Shown: positions 1 to 11,149, numbered from the stretch's first letter. The stretch: 64,000 nt of DNA from Anniella stebbinsi (GCA_029215795.1 JARDYH010000001.1:14469501-14533500), one strand, 5' to 3'. Numbers and translations are program-made. The notes: a model not told the origin generated them from the sequence alone.

Positions 1-454
1 GAGCTATTCATAAAAGAAAGTGGATAGAGACAAAGAGAGACAGACAACTGGGGAAATGACTTTGATTGTCTCAAAAGGTAACTTTCTGTTATGTACCTTC
101 ACAGATACATTGGGCAGACTGCAAAATTAGCTGCGTGTCAATGGAATTTTATCTGTGGCATTGAATGAAAAACCAATCCAGGCTTTACCCCAGCAGGAGC
201 TTGACACCCTGCTCCACACAATTTGGCTGAATACAAAGATTTCTTTTCATCTCTCTTTCCTCTATTAGCTACAGCTCTCTGATAGACGGGTGCCTGGTGA
301 GTATCCCAGCAAGCTCAGCCACTAAACAAGGCAAGATCCAATCAGGGGGAGACACTGAAGGGACTGGAGAGATAGCTCTGGGATTCTGTGGGCAAAGGTA
401 AAAAGAGAAAGTTTCCCCTCACAATGGACTCAACATTTCTGTCTTGTAAACAGA

Positions 455-496
<42 letters not shown>

Positions 497-714
497 GGAC
501 CTTCCAAAGTTGACCAGCAGGCTTATACTCTACAAAAATATGTGTCTAGCCATTACCAGTGGAATTCTGGTGGATGAAGTTCAATTTACACTGTGTTTTA
601 ACAGGAGTTTAGGAATTGCAGGGGATGAGTAGAGACTTTGCAAACTATATAAACAAATCAAGCTCTGAAAACAAACTTTCCTAGCTCTTTTAGTTAACAG
701 AAACACATAGGAGT
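1..714. other. unique sequence with (AT)n microsatellite
   Basis: No gene or known repeat was recognised. The block contains an uninterrupted (AT)n dinucleotide run at about 457-493. Otherwise it is ordinary AT-rich DNA without a supported reading frame. Confidence 0.6.
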
Positions 715-720
715 CCTTGG

Positions 721-867
721 CTAGATCTACACTGCTGCTTTATAGGAGTATAGAAGTGCCCTGATAACTCTTGGGGCACAATCCACATTCCATATACCAC
801 GTTCATAGAGTTATTTCCTGTTTTTTATTGCACATTTGTAATGGTTTTACACAAGGTGTAGATCTGG
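721..867. mobile_element. palindromic MITE, CTACAC family
   Basis: A short element with inverted ends: ctagatctacac on the left and gtgtagatctgg on the right, which are near-perfect complements. It is flanked by the 6-base direct repeat ccttgg (715-720 and 868-873), consistent with a target site duplication, although two of those bases on each side could belong to the inverted repeats. It has no coding capacity. Related ends occur near 5565, 17047, 28338 and 37869. This is a non-autonomous DNA transposon by structure; the superfamily is not assigned. Confidence 0.6.
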
Positions 868-874
868 CCTTGGC

Positions 875-1520
875 TGGAAATATTGCACCCTCATCTGCAG
901 GTTAATGGAAGGGGGAAGTGTTACAGTTAGTTAGTTCATGGGAATTTTGACCAGAGCTATTCTTAGGATCTCTACAGCTGACGGTGTGATTTCCTGTGAT
1001 ATTTTTTTTCTTTTTGCTCCTCTCCTTTCTCTCCTCCCTCTCTGACTTCCACCATTGCTGGGAGCACATTGCTCTCTTGCCCTGGCCTGTGTAATGGAAT
1101 ACAAAACGGACCGAACAAATGTCATTTGCAACTTTACGCTCTACCTGCATTTCAGATGCAACAATTTTTGTGAGTAAAGCTGCTAGTATCTCCCTTGCTA
1201 GAAGGGTGTGCTCTCCTTTTTTCTTTTTCTTTTTTTGAGCTTGTGTGCATGTGGGACAGGTAAATTGCTCAATCTGTTGCCTTTCATTTTTGACTCTGCT
1301 AACTGCCTTTTTAACAAGAGGTAACATTACTAAAAAAAAAAAAAAAAATCCCAGACTTCTTTGCTCAATTCTCTTTTGAAGTAACTGGGGTGGAGGGCAC
1401 ACTCCAGTGCACACTTTCAATGGAAAGCATTCAGGAGAAACTTCCAGTGAACTGTTTCTATGAGCTGTTGTTTAGAATTTCATACATTCCGTATTTCAAA
1501 AGATCCTGGCTGAATTAGAA
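875..1520. other. unique AT-rich sequence
   Basis: Polypyrimidine and oligo-A/T stretches (for example 1333-1348) create long open frames on the minus strand with lysine-rich, low-complexity translations. No protein family is recognisable and no gene is called. Confidence 0.5.
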
Positions 1521-1529
1521 TTTCTAACA

Positions 1530-2330
1530 GTGCAATCCGAATTGGATCAAGGGAGAGGGGAGCGAATAGGGGTTGACAGGCCGGGGAGCATTTGCCATGT
1601 GAGGGCTTGTGCTGCCCACTGCCTTGGCCTGCCCCCACGTGCTAGGCCCTACGAGCCCCTGCTGAAGGCCCGTGAGGTCCGGCTTCTGCCTTTCCCCCAC
1701 TGCATTAATGGAGGCTGCCATTAACGGAGCGGGGGAAATTGCACACATTCTGGAGACTCCAGAAAGCCTGCTTTCCCCCTCTCTCCCATGCGTATAGTGG
1801 CCTTAAAGGCCCCATTAACACAAGAGTACCCTTGTGTTAATGGGGTCTTAAAGGCCCCTATCAGTGCAGGGGGGAAAGTGCCCTTTCTGGAGTCTCTGGA
1901 TCAATCCCTCCCCCCCCCCTGCATTAATGGCAGCCCTGGGGAAATCAAGCATTTCTCTCCCCTCTCCACCGTCAATGGGAGTCTTAAAGGCCCTATTAAC
2001 ACTTACACTAATAGGGCCTTTCAGGCCCTCTCTTGGGGAGGGGTGAACATACGATTTCCCCAAGACTGGGGAAATTGCCTATTTCCCCCCTCCATGCTAA
2101 TGGCAGCTGCCATTAATGCATCAGGGGAAAAGAACACGATCTGGAAGCCAGGGCAGATCCAGGCCCTGGGGGCTCATAAGCACTTGGGTGCGTTTCTGTC
2201 ACAGCACTGGGCGCTTCCCGGCACAGGGCTGCTGCCCTCGCAGACCCAGGTGGAATTTCACAACATTCCTAGGAGTGAAGTGGTGAATGTTCGCCAATTC
2301 CAAAGTCCTGCTAGGGGTAGTGGAAGGGGG
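1530..2330. repeat. GC-rich cluster of nested palindromes
   Basis: Four imperfect palindromes built around CATTAATG- or ATTAAC-type motifs lie at about 1699-1727, 1808-1846, 1988-2019 and 2095-2120. They are separated by similar C-rich blocks containing gggggaaat and a tctggagactcc motif. CCTTAAAGGCCC occurs repeatedly. The organisation and wording resemble the interior of the hAT element at 59564-60196, so this is probably a related, older non-autonomous DNA element or a nest of them. No clear termini or target duplication were found. Confidence 0.5.
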
Positions 2331-2379
2331 AGGTTCAGGTTTACAAGGTTTTTTTTTAGTCTGGCAGAACTGATTTAGT

Positions 2380-3244
2380 CAGACTCTCACCACTCCTTGA
2401 AAACAATGAGGGAAGGGATTAGCTAAGAAAGCCCCGGGCCTGATCCAGATCCCTCTTGGGGCAACAGAAAGCCTTTGGATTCGAAGATCCAGTGCTGCCT
2501 CCCACCCACCCTGGAACACCCTAGTTTGGGCCTACTGCCTGCAGGAACACTTGTGGTGGTGGTTTTATATTTGCAGAGCATCCTGAAGCTGTAGCGGGGT
2601 CCTCTGGGGCAGATGCCGGCTCACCACAAGCCGAGTTCTTCTTTGCCAGTAGATGGGCACATCCACCACAGCCTAACTCTATCACCTGAAGGAGTCCAGT
2701 GCCAATAATAATACAAATAATCCCACAACCCAAACCAATATACTCAGTTTTCTGAAGGAGAAGACTCTCCAATCCAATTTCTTTTTCACTCCATAAACAA
2801 ATAAATGTTCCCTCCCCACATCTTCCTACATGAAAGTCACCCAGTAATACCGGTCATGGAGACAAACGTGTTCCATGGCCACACAGGTACGTTTCAACAG
2901 GGTGAATAAGAAAATTACCACTATTAGTTCAACAGAAAACAGAAATTAAATGGTAGAGCACAGCATTCGCCAAAGTAGTGAACCTACACTTACGCGGTTT
3001 TATTCTCCTAGGACTCTTCGCTTTCCATTTAGTGCCCGAAAGCAAACCTCAAAATGATGTACCTCACCTCTCTCCCTGAATGAAGCCGACATAGCGAGGG
3101 AAATAATTTCCCATTGTTCCCAGGAGGGTAGGGTGCATGTCACCAATTATACACGTGTCATTAATCACAGCACAAGCACTTCTAAAGTTAAAAACCTCCA
3201 AGCCGCAGAGCACCGGAAGAGGACTCGCACAGAGAAACTAGAGG

Positions 3245-3283
<39 letters not shown>

Positions 3284-3590
3284 CTGAGAATCAAATCCAG
3301 CGCCGAAAAATATGCACTTGCAAAGACCAAGGGTGCGTCCATGTGAGGCTTTTATTGTGCAATCGCACTGCCTCATTCACAGGATTTTGCAGAGAGCCCA
3401 GACTTTGACATCTTCCATTTGTAACCCTCCTGTGACCGAGAAAATCCATTAAAGAGGGAAAGAAGGAATCGCAGCGAGGTATCTTTTGACAGACAGCCTG
3501 AGGAGCTGTCCGTTTGGAAACACCCCAAGACTTTGATGACTCAGATTTGCCAAAGCACGTAAACCATCCTGTGCTGTTCCCTTTCATAAG
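2380..3590. other. unique sequence with (GT)n microsatellite
   Basis: A (GT)n run lies at 3248-3282 and makes a VCVCVC-type translation that is an artefact. No exon or repeat family was recognised elsewhere in the block. Confidence 0.5.
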
Positions 3591-3814
3591 CACAGGCTTC
3601 AGCAGAGCACTTAAGCTTTATTTAACATATATATTTCATACTGCCTTTCCACCAGATGACCCTCACTGCAGCCAGTGACATTGATTAATAAAACAAATTA
3701 AAACAGGGATACAAGAGTTGCCTTCAGACTGCAGCACTGGGGGGGAGGGGGGTAGCGTACTCTGGCTTATGGGTTCCACCAGGGAACCAGGACCAATGGG
3801 AATCTACAATTACT

Positions 3815-4056
3815 GCTTCCCATGATGAAGGGCCTTCTCAGTGGTGCCTCCCGCCCACCCCACCCCCAGTTAAGGAATCATCTCCTTGACGCGACCCGCC
3901 TGGTCCAACATTGTTATCCTCTTGGCACCAGTTTAAAATCAAAGCAGCATAAAACCAGAGTGGCATACAATGAGCTTTGCATTTGGTCTCGGATCGTCTT
4001 TGACTGATGGTTGAACAGATTGCTTTTAGATATATGTTGCCAGCTATGGGGCAGTA
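3815..4056 (+). mobile_element. L2-type LINE 3' end
   Basis: The block starts with the degenerate C-terminal coding part of an L2-type ORF2 (the gaagggccttctcagtgg motif that encodes the RAFS segment). It runs into the 3' untranslated region, with the tggcaccag and ggggcagtata motifs seen in the other L2 ends of this window. It is 5'-truncated, as most copies are. Its 3' end abuts a SINE on the opposite strand. Confidence 0.65.
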
Positions 4057-4059
4057 TAG

Positions 4060-4490
4060 ATACTTGTAAGAAAGAACATAGGAAGCTTCCTTAAACTGCA
4101 TCAGACCCATTAAACCATCTAGCTCTTTAAACTTGTATTTTAAATTCCTATCAATTTCTGCATGGCTGCTCAGTTTTTATCCTGCTTGTTTTAGACTGTA
4201 TTTTAAATGATGTTTTTATACTGTCGTCGTTTTATATTTTCAATAGTTTTAATTTTTGTGAACCACCCAGAGAGCTTTGCTCATTGGGCGGTATAAAAAT
4301 GCAGCAAATAAATAAATAAAAAAATAGCCCAGTATTGTCGACACCAACTGGCAGCAATGGCTTTCCAGGATTTCAGGCAGGATATTTTCCTAGCCCTACC
4401 TGGATATGCCAGGGATTGAACCTGGAACCTTCTGCATGCAAAACAGGTGCTTTATCACACTGGGCCATGGCTTCTCTCAGCTGTTTAGTG
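4060..4490 (-). mobile_element. tRNA-derived SINE split by an L2 end
   Basis: Read on the minus strand, 4490 to about 4323 holds a tRNA-like head with a B-box-like ggttcaatccc, then the body motif ctacctggatatgcc in complement. The 3' part, which normally follows (ctagatgg, tctgatgca, ggaagcttcc), is found at 4066-4125. The two halves are separated by an L2 3' end on the plus strand at 4126-4322. This SINE family differs from the Sauria SINE and recurs near 7.6, 15.6, 34.4, 50.9 and 53.8 kb. Confidence 0.6.
4126..4322 (+). mobile_element. L2-type LINE 3' terminal fragment, nested in a SINE
   Basis: This is the terminal L2 untranslated region: gaaccacccagagagc, attgggcggtata and a (TAAA)n tail ending near 4322. 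It lies between the two halves of the minus-strand SINE, so it inserted after that SINE. Confidence 0.7.
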
Positions 4491-5223
4491 GGAAGGTTGC
4501 AATAATACAACCTGTTGTAAGTAGTCTCAAAAGGCGGGGTATAAATTCTCTCTCTCTCTCTGTCATTATTCAGATTTATGTACAGCTTTGTACAAAAGTA
4601 TCTAAGTGGTGAAGATAAAATAGAATGGCATAAAAAGAACCATAAATGCAACATTGCAATTAATCAGCAATCCATCCGCACACACTACTGTGGGCTACAT
4701 ACCACAGCTGGCTGGGTCACACTTCAGGGAATGCCTCTATAACGGGGATGGGCGCTCAGTTTACGCACACACAAACACCCCCCCATCACTGAAATAAAAC
4801 CAACCGGCCAAACAAATGCATAAAAACAGTAGGTCCGTTACTCTACTCTGAACGCCTATTTGAAAACCTTAGTTATGTTGCTCCTTGAAATGCGGACAGG
4901 GTGGTCTTCCTTGGATGGGTGTTTTACAGCTCAGGCTATGCACATTTCTATTGGTGCAATTCAGTGAAAATGCTTATATCAAGTAGACCATAAAAAATTG
5001 GATACCTGCATTAAAAATCCCATTCTTGAAAATCCCTAGTGCTTTTAATCATCGTTTACAGCTTCCCCCTTCAACACCAGCTCCTCCTCAGTATTTCCCA
5101 ATAATGCAAATCCTGATCGGATGTTGCTGTTTTCAAGAAACAAAATCGATGAAATGGAAAGAAATTGAGATAATGTGCAAGGCTGCCTTGCCAGGGAGGT
5201 TAAACGCCAAAAGGAAATTTTGA
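4491..5223. other. unique sequence
   Basis: No gene or known repeat was recognised. A short (CT)n run lies near 4547-4562. Confidence 0.5.
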
Positions 5224-5436
5224 TTTGACAAACATCCTTATACAATACCAATCGATATTTTATTTGTAAGGAATGACTTCATTCCATGGGTTAATGAGAT
5301 TGACGATTGGCCATGCTTAAAGGGTATTAAGGTAATGCATTGGAATATCTCAGGTTTACAACCTAAAATTGATAATCTCAGCTATTTTAAGTACAAAGGA
5401 TCAATACTATCAACTCCCCCCAGCCTTAAGTGCTAA
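5224..5436 (+). pseudogene. possible LINE endonuclease N-terminal remnant
   Basis: This is a 70-codon frame running from just after a TGA to a TAA. Its middle reads GIKVMHWNISGLQPKIDN, which resembles the start of the apurinic-type endonuclease domain of non-LTR retrotransposons (a WNxxGLQ motif at the beginning of ORF2). It breaks off soon after, before the catalytic residues. There is no initiator near the open start, so it is a fragment and not a gene. It could belong to the same LINE family as the reverse transcriptase remnant at 35635-36325. A chance resemblance cannot be excluded. Confidence 0.35.
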
Positions 5437-5564
5437 TAAATGCTTTAAACCGCAACAAGCGGAGATGTTGCTCGACAATTAGATTAGATACAGAATTGAA
5501 TTCTGTATGTACATTGCACAAGGCCCTTCGGAATCAACCTGAAAAGGACCCTCAGTTATCAAAG

Positions 5565-5680
5565 AGCCTATCTACACAACTGCTTTAAAACGGTTTATAA
5601 CAGTTTTAAACCGGTTAATAATGGTTATGAACTGGTTTAAAACTGTGAGAAAACTTTTTAAAGCAGTAGTGTAGATAGGC
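5565..5680. mobile_element. palindromic MITE, CTACAC family
   Basis: An almost fully palindromic element of about 116 bases. The left end agcctatctacac is complementary to the right end gtgtagataggc, and the interior consists of tttaaac/gtttaaa-rich inverted arms. The 6-base direct repeat tcaaag flanks it at 5559-5564 and 5681-5686. If the last two bases of each side are counted in the inverted repeat, the duplication would be only aaa. It has no coding capacity. Confidence 0.65.
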
Positions 5681-5689
5681 TCAAAGGCA

Positions 5690-6005
5690 TTGGATACTCA
5701 GCAATCAAAATATTGACACAGATGTATCTGCGCAGGCTCTCTTTGGCCCCCAGATAGAAATGCTAATATGATGGAGAAAGAGGAGGGTTTTTTTAAAAAA
5801 AAAATTACGCAGCAATTTTTGGAATTTTGCTGGTCTTGAGATTGGAAGCTGGACCATGACGAAGGCAGAGCACTTTACAAGATACAAGAAAACAGCTCCC
5901 TGTCCTGCGGGGCTTAATCTAAAATTTGAAACAAGGGAGAGAAATGGAGACAAGAGTAAACGGTAGAAGAATATGAGCCTGTTTCACTCACATGTATGTA
6001 AAGTT
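5690..6005. other. unique sequence
   Basis: No gene or known repeat was recognised. Confidence 0.5.
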
Positions 6006-6009
6006 GGTT

Positions 6010-6742
6010 CCTGGAGGGCAGAGGCGGATAAACGCAAGCCGGGTGTGTGTGGGTGCACACATAGCCCTCAAGGATTTCCCGGAAGGCCAGACTCTGTAAT
6101 GATCCCCCGGCTGTGGAACACCCTTCCTTTGGAGCCCCAACTGGCGACAACCCTGGCTTCATTTTGGCGCCCAAGTCAAAACACAGCTTTTTATTGAAGC
6201 CTTTGAAAGCTAAATTCTCCAAGGCTGAACACAGTTTTAATTGTTCTTAATTGCTTTTCAGCTTTTCTACTGTAGGGTGACCAGATAAAATCCAGGTCAG
6301 GGCTCATGTAACTTTAACAGCTGTAGAGACAAGGGAATTTCAGCCAGTGTCATTTGTATGCAATTAGTTCCTGGTGAAATTCCCTCTTCATCACAGCAGT
6401 TAAAGTTGCAGGCACTATGCTAGAGTGACCAGATGCAAGAGAAGGCAGGGCCCCTGCAACTTTAATTGTTGTGATGAAGAGGGAATTTCACCAGGAACAA
6501 ATTGCATACAAATGACACTGGCTGAAATTCCCTTTTCTCTACAACTGTTAAAGTTACATGAGCCCTGACCTGGATTTTATCTGGTCACCCTATTCTACTG
6601 GTTTTAGTTCATCAATGATTGAATACATTGTTAGCTGTGTAATATTTTTTGTTTTATGTCGTTCTGATTTTATCGGTATGCTGCCTTGAGATCCTGGTGA
6701 TATAGGGTGGGATAGAAACGTTTTAATAAATAGATAAATAAA
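6010..6742 (+). mobile_element. L2-type LINE 3' end split by a hAT MITE
   Basis: The C-terminal coding part is visible at about 6105-6195, where one frame gives PRLWNTLPLE, the conserved C-terminal L2 segment. The 3' untranslated region follows, ending in cgctgccttgag-like sequence, gggatagaaa and a (TAAA)n tail near 6742. The element is interrupted at 6273-6592 by a palindromic MITE with its own target duplication, so the L2 is the older insertion. Confidence 0.65.
6273..6592 (+). mobile_element. palindromic hAT MITE, family A copy 1
   Basis: The element is 320 bases long. Its terminal inverted repeat starts tagggtgaccagataaaa and is perfect for about 48 bases at both ends. It is flanked by the identical 8-base duplication ttctactg at 6265-6272 and 6593-6600. 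An 8-base duplication with a TAGGGTGACC terminus is the hallmark of the hAT superfamily. A second inverted repeat lies inside (gaaattccctcttcatcac and its complement), so nearly the whole element can fold back. There is no transposase, so mobility would require an autonomous relative elsewhere. Confidence 0.85.
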
Positions 6743-6749
6743 AGGAATA

Positions 6750-7195
6750 AACCCTTCGCCCCACCCAGCAGACGTCCAGTGGTTTCCTAAAGTTGTGCGG
6801 TCCCCCCCTCGCCCCCCCCATCCACCATTCTAAATGGTTGAAATGCCTCTACTAAGGCTTGGTTACTCTGGCAGCAAGATATTTAAGCTACACTATGCTG
6901 GTCCTTTTGACCACACCCCTTTTGTCTTTGGCTCCACCCACCACTGGAATATGGTGCCCAATGGCTTCTCCAAAGTTCTCAGGCTGAAAGAGGTTCCACA
7001 ACTCTACCATAGGGTATAGCAATTAACAATGTTATACAATAAGAATATTTATATACAGACACATGTTCGGAAATAATTGGTTGTCCAACTTTTCTTTTCT
7101 TGTCTGTGTGCCAGAACAATCCAACCACTTTATGGATCACAAGACATGGCTGCTTTGAGGTGCTTTGCATGGAAGTTATAAATACAGCCAATACA
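6750..7195. other. unique sequence
   Basis: No gene or known repeat was recognised beyond C-rich homopolymer patches near 6804-6820. Confidence 0.45.
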
Positions 7196-7204
7196 AAAAT
7201 CTAG

Positions 7205-7402
7205 CCAGTGGAGGCTGGTGTCTCCGGTTTGGGTGGGGCTGTGAGCCCATTCTAGATCTCAACCCGAACCAGTCAGAACTCTAAAGGAGCTCTCCAAGGT
7301 GCTGAACCTTACCCCCCCCCCTTCAGTGTTCTGGCTGGTTGTGACTGAAAACCAGAATGGTTTCACAGCCCCATCGAAATGGGAGCCACAAGCCTCCAGT
7401 GG
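7205..7402. mobile_element. palindromic MITE, CCAGTGGAGGCT family
   Basis: The left end ccagtggaggct faces agcctccagtgg at the right end (one mismatch). The interior arms are complementary (ggggctgtgagccc / cacagccccat; aaccagtcagaa / ctggttgtgact). The flanks atctag (7199-7204) and atccag (7403-7408) match at 5 of 6 bases and may be a target duplication. A half copy sits near 52850-53010. It is non-coding. Confidence 0.6.
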
Positions 7403-7546
7403 ATCCAGCCATCAGCATGGAGCAAATGGTAAAGCCACCAGGTGGGAATTGCTGTTGAACAAACATGCTTCCTGAAAGATCCCTTCAAGAGACACATTGG
7501 CAGTGGTCCATTGACCTTTCCAGAAAGCAGTCAAGTTGGCCAGTTA

Positions 7547-7755
7547 ATAAGAATGTAAGCAGCTGCCTTTTACCTGGCCAAACGATTTCCCCATCCAATC
7601 CAGGATTACCAATTCTGACAGGCAGCAAATCTCCAGAGTTTCAGGCAGAGGCCTTCCCCATTAGTTATTACTTCCTGATCCTTTTCACTTGAGATTCCCA
7701 GAATTGAACCCAAGATCTTCCGGATGCAAAAGATACGCTCAACTATGCAACTATT
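7547..7755 (-). mobile_element. old tRNA-derived SINE
   Basis: On the minus strand the tRNA-like head is at about 7755-7700 (gggttcaattctggga corresponds to a B box). The body ctgcctgaaactctggag and the 3' part ggcagctgcttacattctt follow. It is more diverged than the copy at 53.7 kb but in the same order. Confidence 0.5.
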
Positions 7756-7759
7756 CTCT

Positions 7760-9886
7760 CCTCCCTGGAGCTGCATAACATTTCCATGAAACGCAGCAAC
7801 TCACTAATTCTTTTCCTGCAGCTATTAACTACGATTAAGCCTTCTTTCTAAACCACATCTTCATTAAAATGTGATAGGGTTAATGGAAGACAGGCAGGTA
7901 AATTTGCTTTGTGGGGGAGGGTCATGCCCCTCCCTCCCTCCCTTCCTGGGGAACCAAAAAGAGCAATGCCATTTCCTATCTGCCTATCGGTTATGCTGTC
8001 CTCTCCTTGCAAGGTTGAAAGACCTCTTTCCTATCATATGACTCCTCCCTCCCATGAAATGCTCTAGGCTAGGCTCACATAATTTATATATGACATCTCA
8101 CAATCTGACAGGTTGTTAAGCTCAACTGGAAATGACTTCCTTGCTGCATATAGTCTCGTCTATTGCATTGTCTTAGAAGAAGCCGTATCCAAGCGAAACG
8201 TAGCAATCAGCAACAGGTTCTACTGAAAAACAAACAAACCGCTGCTTGGACCACCCAATTGCACCAGGGTATTTATCATTTTAATGTGAAGCATCTAACA
8301 CAGTAAGGGATATCTGTTTTCATCATGGAACCAATACTTATTTGCTGGGGTGGGGGGAGAGAATTCAATTTTAACTAGAACCAATGCATTTCAAATTCCT
8401 GTGCAGAATGGGACCACCTTGGTTAGTATTCATTACTTTCTTACATTATACTGGTTTTCCACAGTCTGCCTCACTTCGAAAGTGACATAGACGAAAAAAA
8501 CACACATAAGGGCCCTGTAGGTTATGAACCAGTTGCTGGCTTTCACAAAAATAATGAGATTTTCTTACCATTTTGGTCATTCCTTTTTGCCTGGGATGCC
8601 TTTGGCTTGTCAAAACTTTCCTATTCTGGACTGTTCCCACATCAGCTTTAAATGGCAGCCGTAGACATGATAATGATGACCTAGGAAATTGGGTAGAGAA
8701 GTAAGACAGTGATAACAGTAGGGCCAAGCAAACAAGGAGCAGGTTGGCATGCGTGTAACTCAACCAGAAATTAAAACTTTGCAGAAGAGTCTTAACATTC
8801 ACAAAGGGAGTAGCAGTGTTGCCCAAAACTCCCTGCAATGTGGGTAGGGGTTAACAATTATCAGGTAGACTGCCACCACCCCTTAACATCCACCTCAGCC
8901 TGGACAGGGGACTCTCCAAAGTTCTCAGGACAACTTAGATTGCAGAAATAACAGACTCTCTAATTCAAGCCCCAAACCTAAAACTTTACCTAGTAGCAAT
9001 TAGCCAAGCAGAAGGCTCTTAGCACTCGGGTCAAACTGGAAGACAGTTCACACAGCTCTGAAGGTGGAGATTGAGTTCATTTGTATAAGAGAAAGGGATG
9101 AAAATGTGTACAGAGATCAGAGAAAAACTTTAGAAAAGTACTACAGGCCAAACAAACAAGCCCCAAAGAAATAGCTGACCCTATCCTAGATGTCAACCAA
9201 GCATACATCTTCCAGTAAGACAGGGCCCAATCCAACACCCAGAGAATTCACAAGCTTGGAAGCAGGGAAACAGAAGGACAAGAACAAAGACAAAGTACTG
9301 TATACCTCTTTAACCAGTCCCTAGCAGGCTGAGTGAATTCTTCAGGCTTTCCAGAGGGTGTGCTTGTGTGTGAAAAATTCTCCCGGCAGCTCAGCTGAAG
9401 TCATTTAGCTTAATTTGGCAAGAATTCTACTCCAGCCTGGATGGGCCTGGAGCCTAGAACCACCTGTGATAAAGCACACAGGTGGGTTAATGAATGCATG
9501 CAGACTTCTCATAAAATGGTGCTTCCTTTACAGGCTGCTGAATCTCAAATAGGAAAAGGGGGGGAGGAAATTGACAACGTTCCTCAGCTTTTTTCAATTT
9601 CAAAAACATAACTATGCTGTGAAAAGTTCTCGGTGAAAAGTTGAGATGTGAAAAACTAGAAAAAGAAAACCTAATTAAAAGCAACGACAGTACTTGCCAT
9701 CTGGTTCTTTGCTCTCTCCAACCTGCTGTTTTTATACCTGGAAATTTGGGATGGAGAAATGATCCAAAGCAATGGAAATAGCCTGCCATACACCACAAGA
9801 TACCTTTAGGTAGGATAGTCACGTAAGACTCTTTGTACATAAGAGTCAAACAGTTGCCTCCAAAGGAAAGATTCTATGCAATAACT
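7760..9886. other. unique sequence, no gene seen
   Basis: This is a two-kilobase stretch without recognised repeats. A 130-codon minus-strand frame at 8446-8838 has no recognisable domain and no splice or promoter context, so it is not called. Confidence 0.45.
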
Positions 9887-10399
9887 GGGTGAATTCGGAT
9901 GACACTTTAGGCAACGGAAGTGGAAATAGCATACTGACCATGCGTTATTTTGGCACCTCCGCTGCGGCACCCACCACACTACATGTTGCCCCTCCCCCGT
10001 CGCACGGCTAAAAGTCCCGGCGTCCTTCTGGGCTGCTGCGTCTCCTCCCTCCCACCTCCCTCAGTCCTTCAGCCATATCCCAGCATGCACTGCAAGTTCT
10101 GCCAGCTGTATCAGAGCAGCCAGGTTTTTTTCGGCTGCTCCGGCCGGCGAACTCTATGACCAAACAGAATAGTACACGGAGAGAGGGGGGTTCCCTCCAC
10201 ATGACACTTTGAACAATGGAATTTGGGATAAACAACATGCAAGCCTGTTGTTTTTCTCCATTGTTTAAGTGCCCAAAATAGCATACTGCCAGTTGTATAT
10301 GTGTTCTGTGTTGCCCTCCACGTGACAAAATAAGCACCACAACTGACGGTTGTTCCCCCCCCCCCGCTCCGTTGATTATCGTGTCGTCCGAACCAGACC
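9887..10399. mobile_element. GG-TIR DNA element, copy 1
   Basis: The inverted ends are gggtgaattcggatgacac on the left and gtgtcgtccgaaccagacc on the right. The 3-base direct repeat act flanks the element (9884-9886 and 10400-10402). The internal order (GC-rich patch with cagcatgcact, a hairpin around aacaatgg...ccattgttt, then gttgttccccc) is shared with the 29078-29592 copy at nearly the same length. A GG start with a 3-base duplication suggests a PIF/Harbinger-type non-autonomous element; this is an inference. Confidence 0.65.
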
Positions 10400-11149
10400 A
10401 CTTTGTAATGTGTTTTAAAATATTTAGAGAGGAGAGAGTGTGAAACTGAATTGGGACAACCTTGGCAGCCAGGGAAAGTTTTCAAAGTACTCAACAACAG
10501 AGGAACCCGTCGATAGGATAAGCACCTGGAAGTGTCTGAGTGGCATTGTTGAGAAGACCTGAACCTGTCAAAGGCCCAGGAAGTCATTTGCAACATTCTG
10601 GGATTCTCTCCCTACGTCTTTCATTGGTTGCTAGATTTGGCTGACTGCGGGCCTAGCATATTTTGCTCCGTTCAGTTCCTGGCTTCACTGATAGCAGGAG
10701 GTGGAAAGCATGTTGCTTGGCTCCATGGCGTATGTGGCCATCAATTTTATCCTCAGCTTTTGACAGGGGGGCGGCAAAATGTGTGCCAGGAAGAAATTTA
10801 CAGGAACTATTAAGTCACTTAGTAAAATTAGCAGTCTTTGGGCATCACAACCAAATTGATTTCTCTCCTTTTATCCTCTTCTTCCCCTCCGTACGTAAAC
10901 AAACATGTTCTCTGTAAATATACATCACAACAGAGTGACAACCACTCAGCAACCAAAACAATTTACCCACAAAATCCATCATTCAGTTCATTACAGGGTG
11001 TCCAACAACCGCAGGCTTGGCATGTGGGGATATAAGAGACAGGGAACGCTCCATGAAGATAACTGCTACATAAGGAAACCAGGAAAAAAATGACCTGAAA
11101 GGACACACTCTTCTTGGTTTCAAGTTTGATTCTCCTGCTTCTCTCTCCC

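Noticed and set aside
902..1420. 172-codon minus-strand frame
   Set aside because: Lysine-rich, low-complexity translation produced by T/C-rich DNA; no domain, splice or promoter context.
3133..3408. 91-codon frame with a VCVCVC run
   Set aside because: It reads straight through a (GT)n microsatellite.
8446..8838. 130-codon minus-strand frame with a hydrophobic segment
   Set aside because: Leucine-rich stretch looks superficially membrane-like, but no family is recognised and nothing supports an exon.
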